DNA of 64,000 nucleotides, taken from Chrysomallon squamiferum (lineage: Eukaryota; Mollusca; Gastropoda; Neomphalida; Peltospiridae). The position numbers were made by a program, and so were the translations under genes. Where the stretch lies: assembly GCA_012295275.1 (NCBI GenBank), contig CM022670.1, positions 20,132,698-20,196,697 of the forward strand, written 5' to 3'. Shown piece after piece: positions 13,573 to 25,811 of the stretch; position 1 is the first letter of the stretch; every line of letters begins with the position of its first letter. The notes beneath the pieces are model-generated. The model was not told the DNA's origin. It saw nothing but the letters and a program-made list of their open reading frames with translations, and did no database searches.

Positions 13573-14689
13573 TAAACAATTTAATAAACAAAAAAGATAA
13601 AATTTCAGATAACTCCCATTAAAAACTAGAAGCTTACAAATATTTTTGAAACCAAACATTTCACAGACATCTATACAAAAAATAAATGTTTATCATCTAA
13701 TTTTCATTTTTTTCTGTTTCTCATATATATATATATATATAAATATGTTTTATAAGGATCATTAATTAGGGACACCCACTTTGTTCACCTTCTGGTATCA
13801 ACTTTTCTACAAAGTATTTGATAAAAATCTAGTTAATGAAAATAAATTTATATTAAATATTTATTGTTTTCATCTTTTATGATGGCTTGAAATTTCAAAT
13901 GAAATTAAATATTAATCCATAAATATGCATGTGTTATTTGATGACAACAGTTTTATTGTCAGTATCTGTCATATCCATTGTCTGTGAAGCATAAAAATGT
14001 GATCGCTCTCTTTTATTTATTTTTTAAATTAATTTGGTATTATCTGAAATGTGTCATCATGTTAAATGTCTATCTAATTCATTGTATTAAAAGTTCAGGC
14101 AGTACAAATTATTTCAGATTTCATTCCCTTGTTTGTTTTTTTATAAAAGAAATCACTTGCATAAATTTAAAAGTTGTTATTCTTACTTAAAAATGTTTTA
14201 TATTTACATTTATTTATTATTTATTTAAAATAAACATTTGGAACAGGTCCATTACAAAATGAAAACATTTCTAAATTCTACCACTCAGAATACCATTGTT
14301 TATTTCCAATAGTATTTATGTAAGATACACTCACTTCATCGTTTTCTTTTCTACCTCATTCATTAAACTGCAGATGCTTCTGTTGAGATGTTGCTACTAG
14401 GATATGGCACAGACACATAGGATCTGGCAGTACACCAAGAAATAATCATCCTGGCTAATACAGGTGTTTGCAAATGGCCATCTGGCAACTGTGCACTTCA
14501 TTTAGTCAATAAAAGCTATTAACCAATAACATCAACCACCTGAAGTTGCTTTTGGTGTTTCTTTTCTCTTCTTTTTTTTCAAAATGAGTTTATCCATTTT
14601 TTCTATAAAGACATTTTTTTTATTTGAGGGATTACTGGTTAAATGTTATTTTGTTAAAAAATTTTTTATTTAATGGCTACTGAAGATAA

Positions 14690-15002
14690 TATAATATAAT
14701 GGTTAGAGTTAATCTAGATTCAGTATAAAAGTTAGAATTAAAGTCAGGATCAGAATTAGCTAGAGTCATGATAAGGTTCAAAATTACAGTCAGGATTAGA
14801 ATTAGGGTTAATTAGGTCAGAGTTAGAGTGAGAGTAACAGTTAGAATTACAACCAGGATTAGAATTAAGGTTAGAGTCAAGATAAGGTTTAGAATGAAGG
14901 TCAGGGTTAAGATTAGAACTAGGGTAAGGGTTAGAATTAGTCAGGATTAGAATTAGGGTTAGTAAGAAAGAGTCATGGTAACAGTTACTATTAAGGTTAG
15001 AT
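14690..15002. repeat. Degenerate TTAGGG/TTAGAA-type hexamer tract
   Basis: The segment is made largely of ggttag, agttag, aattag, agtcag and aggatt words, with recognisable agggttag and ttagggtta steps. Larger phrases such as caggattagaattagg recur. It resembles a decayed interstitial telomere-like array, since TTAGGG is the usual metazoan telomere unit. The 85-codon minus-strand ORF (14756-15013), rich in Asn, Ser and Leu, is repeat translation. Confidence 0.65.
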
Positions 15003-15694
15003 ACACCATTCATTCATGACAATCATAAATCCATTTTCAGTTTTGTTACTATTAATTATAAAACCAAGTATTTCAAATTATAAATTACTTTTCCTTTTTA
15101 AAAACAAATATATAACAGATAAAATAAAAGCCACATTATATCTGATGGTTATTAGATGTCAGTAATGATGGCCTGTCTGGAAACTCACTGCTATTACAAT
15201 AAGCAAGCAGAATTTTTCCATTAAAATGAAAACACTAACAGTAAGTAAATCATTGTCATGCAATTGCATCATCAGTCCATACCTACATATTAAATCTGGT
15301 TTTTCACATATATGTACTCTTTAATACACTAATTTTGTATATCAATAAATATAGGTGTTTTGTATTTGAACAAATGAAGTGTCATAAACAGATAATTATG
15401 TATTTTAATTTCTTAAATCTATACAGTATTGAACTTGAAAAGTAATGTGATGGAATGACTTTTTTTTTTTAAAATTTAAATGTCAGAACTGAAATGAACA
15501 AAAACACAAAAATGCTTTAGTTTCTTTATTTTGTGATTTTGTTTTCTAATGTAAGTTTATTTACTGAAAAAAAAAAAAAAAAAAAAATTTGAAAATAACC
15601 ATTTGTTTGATTTGTTTTTTCTTAAATTTTAATTTATTTTTCAGTTTTTATTTTCAAATTTTTTATTTGATTATTTGGCCCTTGGAACATAGAA

Positions 15695-15960
15695 GCAGGT
15701 GTTTGCTTTAAAACTGTCAATGGAGACAAAAATGGAGTGGCAACATGGTTGCATCCAATATAGTTCTGGCATTTCCGAAATACCTTTAACGTGTTATTAG
15801 AAGCCTATTGCTACTTAAAACTTATTTCATTAAATCATCTTGACATTTATGTTTTTTTCTCAAGCAGGTGCAAGATCCATCTTGTTCAAGCAATAGTTTT
15901 CATTAATTGTTGTTTGAGAGTTTGAGAACTGCTCAGTCAGATCTACACATATCATAGACA
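15695..15960. other. GC-elevated unique island
   Basis: Repeat-free and higher in GC than its flanks. It includes ggagtggcaacatggttgca and, further on, ctcaagcaggtgcaagatcc. Sites such as ttcattaattgttgtttg combine homeodomain-like (TTAATT) and SOX-like (ATTGTT) words. No long ORF is present. It is a candidate regulatory element by composition only. Confidence 0.3.
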
Positions 15961-15999
15961 AGATACATACAAATTCTTTTTTCATCTATAAATTGCCTG

Positions 16000-17530
16000 A
16001 AATATTGACCGTAATCTTATAATTTCTTACTTAAGGGTTTCTCATTATCTGCAATCTGTGTGGAAATCTGGAAAGCAAACAGCTGCAATAACCACCTGGA
16101 TTTTTGATTTGTGATGCCAGTGATTTTAAAAGAGAGGAGATCAGGGTTATATTGGGTTGTATATCTTACTTTTTACTACTTGGTTGGTATAACCATAATG
16201 CAGTGAAAAACAGAACTGCCATCTGAATTCTTGATGTTATTATTACCTGTTAGATTCATAATATTGCAAATTATTAAAATGAAACAGGTGTTTTTGTAAC
16301 ACTTGTATATGGCAGTATCTGGTCAGTGAAAGTAAGGTAGTGATTTTTTTTTGATATTTTTTTTAGATTCACTGGTATATAATGCAAAGCTGGGATCATA
16401 GATGAATGAAGAGTGTCCTAATAATTTCTCTGTTTCCTATCCAGGATATATGATGATTAGCTTAAAGCTTAAATAGATAGGTTCAGGAATCATATCCCAT
16501 TACCAGTTCTCAACAGAAGTCTTATGCAGAGCTAATGCTAGAGTACTAAACGTTTACACCTTTCTATCTAATCATATCACTTTAATATAATTGATTTGGG
16601 TAGAAAGTTGCTATTTGAATAAGTGTCCAAGACAGATATGCTTTAATGATCATTACACTGAAAACATATCAAATGGTTAAGTAAATAATATGTTTTCAGT
16701 TGTAGCTGAATAGGCTGCAGGTTAAATCCTTTCAGAGCACCACGATACTCATCCCCCTACTGTTCTAAATGTGCTTATCAACAGGCTTTCCTATCTGAGG
16801 GAAATTCCAGATAAAAGATCCTTTACAGTTAACTGAAAAAAGAATAACTGATGTTGAAGTAGCAACAGATTTGTTTCTTCTCATTATCCGTTTGGTCCTG
16901 ATTAAAAATATGTAGAATGCTAGGTTAAATAATGTTTTTTTTATTAATGAGATGATGGTCAGGATGTAGTATCTGTATTCTGGTTCTTACACAAGTTGCA
17001 CTCTCCAGCATTACGCTACCTAGACATTTCAGTGGTCTGCCTCTAATTTTGTCTCAGTCATAGTCCTTTTCTTTTTCTTTTTTTCTTAAAATTTTTGATT
17101 AATTTAACTTATAATAGGTACTGGATAGATAATATATATACTAAATACTTATTCTTGCTGGGAATTATTGAGGAATTATTGTATCAGCCGAAAATTTAAA
17201 CATTTTAACCATTTAAAAATGTTAATGTTATTTTCCATGTCAAAATACTTTGTTTTACATATATCTATTATTGCATATATCTGTTAACATTTCTTCTTCC
17301 AGCAAGTTTTATTCACAAACCTGCTGTGCTATTATTTCTTTTTTAAACCATTTTAATAAATCTACTTTGTCATTATTTTCCATCCTTGTATATATAGAAG
17401 GTTTTGATGTATTTTCTTAGTAGGAGTAACCTACAACCCTGTAGGTTTTTGCTTTCTGTTTTTCCAACAAGAAAAAAGCTGACAAGAAGAATCTAAGTTT
17501 GATTTATAATTTGACAGCATATAAATAAAG
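16000..17530. other. Mixed unique AT-rich DNA, no gene recognised
   Basis: Mostly non-repetitive sequence of intermediate composition. A tRNA-like pair of promoter words (tagctgaatagg and ggttaaatcc, about 16,702-16,730) is present but far too closely spaced for a tRNA gene. No convincing exon is seen. Confidence 0.4.
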
Positions 17531-17539
17531 TCTTTTGAA

Positions 17540-17815
17540 GTTTTGTGAAAGATTTCTTCTTTCCAGTTTTCAAGCAGACAGAAAATTTAAACAAGTCTGT
17601 AGACTGCTATTTGCATATATGCTCTAGGGAATGTTTGTCTTTATGGCTATTTGATTGCAATAATGCTGATAGCAAAGCTTTATGGTCCTGCTCAGTGGGT
17701 ATAAATAAATGTAAAAAGCAACAACACAAGGAAGAAAATGGGTTAAAACCTGTCGACATTGGACAGGAAAAATTTGTGAAAATATTCTCTGTCTTGTCAT
17801 AACTGGCAAAATTAT
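17540..17815. other. GC-elevated unique island with POU-like site
   Basis: A non-repetitive island open in one + frame (17545-17802, 85 codons) and one - frame (17624-17827), so openness is not specific to a strand. It contains ctatttgcatatatgctct, an octamer-like POU site (ATTTGCATAT), and agcaaagctttatgg. The translations match nothing I recognise. It is a regulatory or exon candidate. Confidence 0.3.
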
Positions 17816-19390
17816 TTTGTTTTTCATGTTTTTTGTTCCAGAATTTTTTGAGTTTGGACTTTTAATTCATTTACATTTTATTTTTTTTTAAATTCTTGGT
17901 GTGTGTTTAAAATAAAATATATTTTGTTTTGTGAATTCCAGGTGTTTTTGTTTTTGGTATTTTGTATTTGTTCCCATGTTTTTGTGTCTTTTTATTTATT
18001 TTTTTTTTTTTTCTATTTTCAGTTTATTTATTTATTTACTTATTATATTTTAATTAATTTATTTATTTTAAAAAATATTTAATTTTTTCCATGTTTTATA
18101 GAATTTATGACATTGGTTAATATTTATATTTGGATATCATTTGGTTTTATATTTATTTTTTATTTTTTTGGTGAAGTATTTACATGTTTTGTGGGTTTTC
18201 TGGTACTTGTTTATTTTTATAAATCTCTTCTTGATATTTGAATTTTGTTGTTTGTTAGATTGTTTAAGATACTGAAATGTTGCTGAGAGGTATGATAGCG
18301 GTCCTGTCTTTAAAATATATTTTCTGATTAAAATGTTTAAAAACAAGAATCTTTTTCTTCTTTTTTTTTCCTTTCTAAAATAAAAATCATTATCTGGGGC
18401 AAGTTATTTCTTTTTCTCCCCTAGTTTTTCTATTTCTTTTCATTTTGTAAAATTTATTTTTGGGCATATTACAAAATAATTTGAAAATGCATTTTTTACA
18501 TCTGTATTTCGGTTAAGATAATGTTTTTTAACTGCCTTTCTTTTTCTTAAGTTGAAATATTTTTCATTTCCTAAATTAAAAAAATATATATTAAAAAAAA
18601 CTAAAAATTAAATAAACAAAAATTCTCTAACAGCATTTTAATACTGTTTCACTGTAAATCAACAGGTAAAAAATAAATGATATTAACTATTATCTATATA
18701 CATAATTGTGTTTCAAACTGGTAATGTAAACAATAAATAAATAAACTAAAAAAAAAAAAAAATGGAATAGATACTGTAATATTATAGTATGCATGAATTC
18801 ATGAAAATTTAAAAACTCACATAAATGTATGTATACTCTCATTTAAATTTAAGTATGTAAAGGTATACTGGTCACAAAATACTGTTTGTGCTCTTTGTAC
18901 AGTTTTTTCTTTACCAAAATTCCACATTTCATACAAATCTGGGATTGGAAGAAGAAGAAAAAGAAATGTTTTTAATTAATAACACATGTCCAAGGGCCAT
19001 AGAAAAAGAAAAAGAAATTTGTTACATCTACACACTTAACTACTCTTTTACAATTAGTAGCAACAATGTTTTATGAATATCACAGTCAAGGAAGCACATA
19101 CTGGGATCTTTATAAAACCAGTTGTGACTGTGAGGCGCTGGTTTGGAAACAGAAGTGGCACAGCACAAACCCTGAAGATTGACCCCACACCCTTCTTCTG
19201 TAACCACTAAACTTCAGAAATCAAGATATTCTGGACTATTACTGCTGTCTATGAATATTTCTATCTTTTCTACTGTTTTAAAATGGCATCTTCATCTATA
19301 TGTGGTCATCAAAGGGCTCAGAAGTGTCTACTTTTTCAAAGGAACATTTTTTATTGAGTTAACTTTTCCTGAGGTTGAATGTTTGATCAT
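17816..19390. other. T-rich low-complexity and AT-rich DNA
   Basis: Long T-rich stretches with TTTA and TTTTA runs (about 17,880-18,200), then A/T mixtures. A short unique patch around 19,100-19,330 (ggaagcacatactgggatct) is the only non-simple part. No gene is supported. Confidence 0.55.
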
Positions 19391-19398
19391 ATCTATAA

Positions 19399-19420
19399 AA
19401 AAAAAAAAAAAAAAAAATTG

Positions 19421-19451
<31 letters not shown>

Positions 19452-19510
19452 TAACAAACAAACAAACAATAATAATATTAAAAAAATAAATGAATAAATA
19501 AATAATAACA
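19399..19510. repeat. Poly-A plus (AAT)n / AAAC low-complexity tract
   Basis: A run of about 19 As, then (ATA)n to about 19,447, then AAAC and AAAT-type units. Confidence 0.88.
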
Positions 19511-19559
19511 AAACAAAATATGATAATAATAATTTTGAAAAGCTGTATTTTACCTCATA

Positions 19560-19950
19560 TTTTACTATCTTACACTGCAGGGGGCAAAATTACCAAAATA
19601 CTACATTTGCAGATTCTTCAAAAATGTTAAGATTAAGTCATTATTCCATAATTTTCTTTCTGGACCAATCACTCGGATCAGCCTGGAACAGAATTGTGTG
19701 TGAGGATGAAAGTGTTTGGACTGTTTTCCGAATGGGCCGATTTAGAGATAGTTTGGGTGCATCCTGGTGCAAGCCATCTATCTGCTTCAGCTGTCTGCTG
19801 ATGAATGCATGTTCTGACTTGAGACATTATTAATTAAGAGCAGCTGGTCTTCGGTTGACGGCTGAGTGCTGCAATAGCTGGCTGGGTTGTTAGCACATCA
19901 CTGGCAGTTGTTGTTCTTTTTAACGCTTCACAACTAGATGTGGAAAATAA
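19560..19950. other. GC-elevated island, open on both strands
   Basis: One of the clearest composition breaks in the window. The + strand is open for 70 codons (19624-19833). The - strand holds a 61-codon open stretch without ATG from about 19,820 down to about 19,636. Both translations look plausible, so coding strand cannot be inferred. Regulatory-type words include gacattattaattaagagc (homeodomain core), agcagctgg (E-box) and ggaccaatcactcgg (CCAAT). It may be a conserved non-coding element or a hidden exon. Confidence 0.4.
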
Positions 19951-19959
19951 AATTATAAA

Positions 19960-21369
19960 AAAAAGAAAAATTAAAACAAAAAAAAAGAGGAATATTTCAA
20001 AGTAATTATGGGCTGCAATACACATTTATATCACAAGGATATGTATAACATTTTTCACATGCAAACATATACACATAAACGTAAATAATGACATTGATTC
20101 ACATATTCTGATTGCAACACAAAACACATACACATAGATATACACATGCACATACTGAATTATAAAAACAGAGATACAAACATGGATCGACACACAACCA
20201 CACAAGCACACACACAAGATGCACATAAATATATTTATTATAGTTTTGATTTAGAGAGATTTAGCACATGTCCTTAAGAAAATATGTAATTAAAGTGGCA
20301 AAACAAATGATTTTACTCGGATAACAATTTTAATTTTTCTTATGTTTTATTGTAAAATTGAAGATTTGTGGGCTACCCTATTCTGTATTATTATGGTACT
20401 GATCATTTATAAATTCACTGACAGTAATAACTTTGATAATAGCATTTTTATTAAGGGCTGGTTTCAGAAAGTAATCAATTTGGTAATGGTATTTTTATAC
20501 TAAAGTATCAAATCTAGGCATGTGAATAGTATATTTTTCGGTTTTGTGTACTTCTTCCTCATTGATAATAAAAAAATATCGACCATTTTAAATGATAGTG
20601 CCCCATTTTTTTTTCAAATACAGGATCTGCTTTTGTTTTCAGTGCCTTATTTCAGAGGATTATGGCAGTATTAAGTGATTAAAGTTTGTGTTTTCTGAAT
20701 TTTATATATTTTTGTAAATTGTAAGACACAAAAATAATAAAAATAAGCCAACCAATTTGAACTTAATCAGTCAACTGATCTGTTTTTTTAGATTGCCAAC
20801 GCTTTATAATTTATTGTATTTTTATTGGTGTTTGACAGATTTATAGTTGTAGTATATTATTTTCTCAGCTTTGTAATTAAAAAAAGGAAAAAAGTGAAAA
20901 AGGACACAATCCACCCAAAAAGGCAAAACACAACATTATTAATAGAAATTTTTTTATAAAAATAATAGTGGTGAGTCACATTAATTTTTCTTTTTATGTT
21001 CTTATCTTTTTAGCCAATGTTTGTTGCTAATTCAATTTCACAAATTAAAATTCAGAGAAGGTATGGTTTTGTCAACCCATATTAAAACTGGTGTCATAAA
21101 AGTTATCTTTTTAAATGATATTTCAGTGTTGAAAGCTATGGCATTTGTCATAAACAATTAGTATTTTTTATATTGAGTTACTGAATATTTACATTATGAA
21201 AATTTAAAATTGATGAGTTGATACTGCTTTCATTAAACTACTGTGTAATTTGTGAACATACAGTAGCTAAACTATGAAGATCTAGATTTACGTTTTTGAT
21301 CACAAGTCTTTTAGGTAGTGTCATTACATTCAACACTGACCAACCCAGAACCCAAAAGATTAAATTAAA
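19960..21369. other. AT-rich DNA with AC-rich tetranucleotide tract
   Basis: At 20,040-20,235 there is an ACAC/ATAC-rich low-complexity tract, which produces the 66-codon minus-strand ORF there. The rest is AT-rich unique DNA without a supported feature. Confidence 0.55.
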
Positions 21370-21651
21370 TTATACATATGGTAATGCAAGCAAACATTTA
21401 ATAACATTTTTATAAACACACTGTCGTTGTATTTGTTTATAAACTCTTTTCACTATGGGCAAATGTTCTTTTTCAAATAAATTAGCTAATACATTATAAT
21501 TAATACAGTCTTGGGTTAGATTGTGAGTTATATAGTGAAAACAGATTCTCGAAAATTTTGGACATGAAAGCATTAGGTGACTGTGCACACAAAAATAGAT
21601 AGCTGTATTGTGCCAAGGTAAATAATTATGTTTTGATAGCAGCATACCCAT
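21370..21651 (-). CDS. Orphan ORF, 93 codons, doubtful
   Basis: An ATG-to-stop frame on the minus strand, unusually long for such AT-rich DNA and not made of simple repeats. The translation has mixed composition (His, Cys and Tyr rich in the first half; a Lys/Val-rich segment ending in ALPYV). It shows no domain, signal peptide or clear membrane segment that I recognise. No flanking promoter or splice sites were identified. It could be a decayed mobile-element fragment or chance. Confidence 0.13.
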   Translation of the reverse strand: MGMLLSKHNYLPWHNTAIYFCVHSHLMLSCPKFSRICFHYITHNLTQDCINYNVLANLFEKEHLPIVKRVYKQIQRQCVYKNVIKCLLALPYV

Positions 21652-22312
21652 CAAAATAAATACAAGATGTATTCTAAATCCTCTAGAATATAATTTGAAT
21701 TTTGTTTTTGAATTTTTTATTTATGTTTAACATTTGAAATTGAAGTTTTAAAAAAAAAATGTTCCCATTTTCTGCATTAGATTTGGACACATATATACAC
21801 ACACAATAACACACAAAAATAATAAATAAAAAATGATTTTAAAAAATCAGGAAAATGGTTTGCATTTCCACAGGTATATTACTTCATTATTAGCAAAGAT
21901 TAATGTTAAATAAAACATTATCACAGGTAAAAAAAATCTTTTAGTAATATATGGCATTAGTTTTTTTTTTTTTTTTTTCTTACAGGTACAATTTGAAATT
22001 GTATTGGAGATAAATGGTACAAACACACACACACTCACACACACACTTGCACACAAAGAGTGGTAGAAGTTACTCCCTCAGAAATGCCATCCAACAGTTA
22101 TGCACAAACAAACAACAGAATATATATATATATATTTTTTTTTAACATTTTCTAACAAAATATTAAAAATATTTCCTTCCTTTTATTCACAAACATCTGG
22201 TAAATAGAAAATTTCATGGGAAGGTATTGTGAAGGAAAAATAAAAGAAAGAATTTTTTTTGTAATGGGAATTATGCAGAAGGTAAGCAACTGTTTGTCAT
22301 AGGTGTATTTAC

Positions 22313-22474
22313 CTCAGCCACTGATACCTTGATGAAATAACAGAACCAAATTGAATCCAGGTGTCTCATCCCGCAGGCTGAAATCAGTTCATCACAAGAT
22401 AATCCCTGGGGCATCATGTGACCTTTTCTTCCATCTTCTTTCTCTTCATCTGTGAAGACATTCCACTGTTTGTA
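22313..22474 (-). CDS. Candidate internal coding exon (minus strand), product unknown
   Basis: Read on the minus strand, a strong 3' splice site (ttttctatcttcacag) ends at 22,475. It is followed by an open frame beginning YKQWNVFTDEEKEDG and ending at a donor-like GAG|GTAAAT (exon end 22,313, 162 nt, 54 codons, phase 0 at both ends). A weaker internal donor AAG|GTATCA would end the exon at 22,328, also phase 0. A second acceptor-like TTCACAG lies 25 nt into the exon. The peptide is compositionally normal (acidic start, then a Cys/His/Trp-containing segment around CDELISACGMRHLDSIW), and GC content is well above the flanks. I do not recognise the family. It could instead be conserved non-coding DNA or a transposon remnant. 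Confidence 0.33.
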
Positions 22475-22653
22475 CTGTGAAGATAGAAAACACTTCTTCT
22501 GTTGTGAAGCCAGCAGCCATATGTACAAGTGTTTGATGAAGGAATGTAGAGTTTTTTGCTTTTCTTTTCTTTTTTATGCATTTTCTTTTTCATTTTATTA
22601 CTATTTGTTTATCATTTTTCTCTTATTTAAATACTGATTTTTTTTATTTAATT

Positions 22654-22952
22654 AGGTTGGTAAAGGTATTTTCAGTCATTTAATGTAAAAGTGAATGTGG
22701 AGCTGGAAATCTTTTATAAAATCTTATTCATTGTAACTTTTGTATTCTAATCAAAAGCTATAGTGTGAACTTCTCTGTCTCTCTAAAAAGATTCCTTGCT
22801 GTTATTGTTGGGGGAAATATATAAAGCAGACTTCCTATGCTGATTACATCAGAGTATGTCAGAAATACCTGTGTTTCTTATGCATCATTAAACTTTCATA
22901 ATTATATAATTAGAATTTACAGTTTGTGATTTGCTAATTTTGCACACACATG

Positions 22953-23003
<51 letters not shown>

Positions 23004-23411
23004 ACAAAAACATTTATGCCATGCACAAACTTTTTTTTTTTCATTCATTATTTCATTCAGTTAGCCAGTCAACTCTGTAGTTCAGTATAATTATGTACAA
23101 ACATACACAACATATGCAACTGTTAAAAAAATATATAGCAAATATATTTGATAATTTCCACTTGTAACATCTTGCATGGTTTTATTACCTTTTTATTATA
23201 ATTTTTTTTAATATGGCAACTTGTACTGATAAAAGTTGAGCAGGTTGAGAAACAAAATATATTACTTGAATGAATGTAAAATGTTTAATGATATACCTCA
23301 GTATAATTTTAATACTGGCAGATAACTTTTGTATTCTAATCAAAGGATGTCTTAAAAAAGAAAATCATCTTAAATATTGGTTGGTAAAGGTATTTTCAGT
23401 CACTTAATGTA
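22654..23411. repeat. Pair of short repeats in swapped order
   Basis: Segment A (ggttggtaaaggtattttca..., 34 nt) occurs at 22,654-22,687 and 23,378-23,411 with one or two differences. Segment B (taacttttgtattctaatca..., about 25 nt) occurs at 22,733-22,758 and 23,322-23,347. All are in direct orientation, but the order is A-B then B-A. Confidence 0.8.
22942..22998. repeat. (AC)n with CG core, alternating purine-pyrimidine
   Basis: A CA run interrupted by gcacgcgcgcgcac gives about 57 nt of nearly perfect alternating purine-pyrimidine. The CG core is the most favourable Z-DNA-type sequence in the window. Confidence 0.93.
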
Positions 23412-25090
23412 CATTCATTAGTCCAGTGCTCCATTATTGAGCTATGTAACATAAGTTTCATTTTCTTTAGCAATTAAATAACTAAATGTGTATGTGGTTT
23501 TAACTTCTTCTGGTAAGATAATCTTACAAACTTAACTAGATGATAAATCATAAAATTGAATTATCTCGATTATGTAGTTATGTAATTTAATCAAACTGTC
23601 TTTACTGTAATCTAATTTTGAAAAAATATTTTAATATATTTTGTAACTTCCTAATCCATCAAAATTCAATAACAATAGCATCATGACAAAAAACAGTAAG
23701 CAAAATTAAATTTAAAAAAAAAAAAACATAAAAGAAACAAACTGTTCCCTTAAAAGAAAAACAAAAACAAAAAACAAAACAAAACAAGAAAAAAAACTTG
23801 TTAAGTATCACAACTACATTTCACCGAATAACTTTCTTCATCAGCTATTGAACATTAATAATCTTAAGTTGAAATCTAAGACTAAAAAATCTGTTTTCCA
23901 TTATCAGTTTTTATATTCACTTTTCTATAAAAGGACAGCTCATGCATCAATTTGTCCAGTGTCAGTTCCCGAACCTTGAATTGGACGTGGGCACGTAAAA
24001 AGAGTTCTCCATACCATACCAGTGTCAGTTAGGATGTGTATTTGGATCGGGTAGAGTGGTAATGAGAAAAATAGTGGATTGCAGGATCAATCCTTCTTAG
24101 TGCTATTTTCAGTCTTGCACATCTCATATATCACATCCTTGATGTTTATTGTCCTGTCAGTGGGAAATTAAATAGCAAAACATAATAAGTAAAATTAGCA
24201 CATCATGAGAAGATAACATGTTTCTTCTCTAGAAGAACAGGACCAGTTTTTGTTCAAGTACATTTATCAAATCATCAAGTTCTTTCAAGAAGTGGAGTTC
24301 ATTTGGAATATATAAATAAAAAAAATACATTTTCTTTTTTATCGAAATAAAGATAAAATAGAAATTTAAAAATAAAATGCATGAAGAAAGCATTCTTGAC
24401 TTAAAACAGAAATTATTAAAAAAAATTGAACAATGTAAATAAATATAAACGACATATTATTGATGTAAGTGCAGATAATTGTTTAGAAAAATAAATAGAG
24501 TGAACTTTATTTTTTATAATAGAAGTACATAAAATAAATAAATAAAATGTGCACTGCTAGTTTTTGATTCAGAATGAGATAAACATTTGGAACAGAAAAA
24601 GAAAGAACTTCAAATTCTTTCAATATAAACTGAAAAAAGAAAATGATTTTAAGATGTTAATGAAAGGCTGTTCAAAAACTAAAAAACACAAAAGAGAATA
24701 TATAGAGGTCATAACCAAAAAAATGAAAAATAATAATAATAAAAAATAAATAAATAAGAAAAAAATGAGAAAAAACAACTGAGGTAGAACAAACATTTTA
24801 TGCACGAAATACATTTAGGATGTAGATTTTCAAGAGATGATAACGTATCATATCAGTTTTGTTGTATCAGTTACTATCATTGTTGCAATGGAACTACATT
24901 AAGTGTGAGGGTCCTGTCTTGTTGGTGAAAAGTATTTTATAGGAAACCTCACTTAATCAGTTTTCTTGCAGCTTTAAATGGGAAAAGTAAAAACTGGGCT
25001 TTTGGTTCAAATAGAATGGGAAAAAAAGATTAAAAAAAAGAAGCTGTGTGTGTGTTTGTGTGTATGTGTGTAATTAGGTAAGGTAAAATG
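23412..25090. other. AT-rich non-coding DNA
   Basis: A-rich and AT-rich DNA. A modest unique patch occurs at 23,930-24,180 (gtcagttcccgaaccttgaa, ttggatcgggtagagtgg). Lysine-rich ORFs at 24.6 kb translate A-rich sequence. No gene is supported. Confidence 0.55.
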
Positions 25091-25094
25091 AATA

Positions 25095-25400
25095 GGTAAA
25101 GGTTCTGATGATACTAGTAATAACATTAATAGTTTCTGTAATAATCCATAACAGAAATATTGTTGTTAGTGTTTAGATAGTAATAGTAGAATTAGTAATA
25201 GTAGTTGTTGTTGTAATAGCAATAACAGAGATAGTAATACTGGAGTAGTAATTGTAATAATCAATCATTATAACAGTAATACTTAGTGGTAAAACTGGGA
25301 TTTGTTTTATTTTTTTATTTATTTTTTGGTAATTGTATTAAAAGAAGTTGCAATTGTTGTAGCAGTAGGAAGTGGTGAAGGAATAGTAATAGTAATAAGC
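25095..25400. repeat. Decayed TAG/TAA triplet tract
   Basis: Interspersed TAG, TAA, TTG and CAG triplets (gtaatagtagaattagtaat; gtagttgttgttgtaatagc) indicate a much-mutated trinucleotide array. The imperfection suggests age. Confidence 0.6.
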
Positions 25401-25811
25401 TTGTAGACACTTTGAATGAGTTGTTTCAGTTCTTACCTTATTATCAACTGAAGACAGGTATATATATTCATTAAAAGACATTTTTTTCCTTTGGTTTAAA
25501 AATAGCTAATTTTTATTATTGCTTTGAAACCATATTAATATGATTATTCATTTGTCACTTTTGTACTTGTACAAAGGTTATATGCAAAGCTGTTTTTAAA
25601 ATTATATTTTTATGTTTTGCTTAAATAGTTTTAGAATCTTGGCCAAGACATAAATACATCTCAAAGTAGGCTTTGGCATTTAATTGGATATAAGCATGAG
25701 AATATATTACTTTTGTGCATTACATAAACTATACAGAAGCCATAAATGTCACACATTCTGGAGTAGTTTGCTATAAATGTTTTCTAAAGCTTAATAACTG
25801 ACATACAGACC

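Larger units (their letters stand above)
8956..14689. other. AT-rich non-coding DNA with homopolymers
   Basis: AT-rich DNA with several 20-31 nt poly-A/poly-T tracts and GT/AT microsatellites listed separately. Short ORFs (9672-9866 +, 10600-10791 -, 11909-12118 -, 12277-12534 +, 13978-14190 +) lack domains, and I found no paired splice signals for them. The one before the 12,428 poly-A ends in a lysine run encoded by that tract. Confidence 0.6.

Noticed and set aside
14756-15013. Asn/Ser/Leu-rich minus-strand ORF of 85 codons
   Set aside because: Follows the degenerate TTAGGG-like repeat exactly; no independent coding signal.
16702-16730. tRNA-like A-box and B-box words
   Set aside because: Only about 6 nt apart, against 30-60 in tRNA genes, and the B-box is one base short.
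24564-24814. Lys/Asn-rich and Phe/Leu-rich ORFs on opposite strands
   Set aside because: A-rich low-complexity sequence read both ways.
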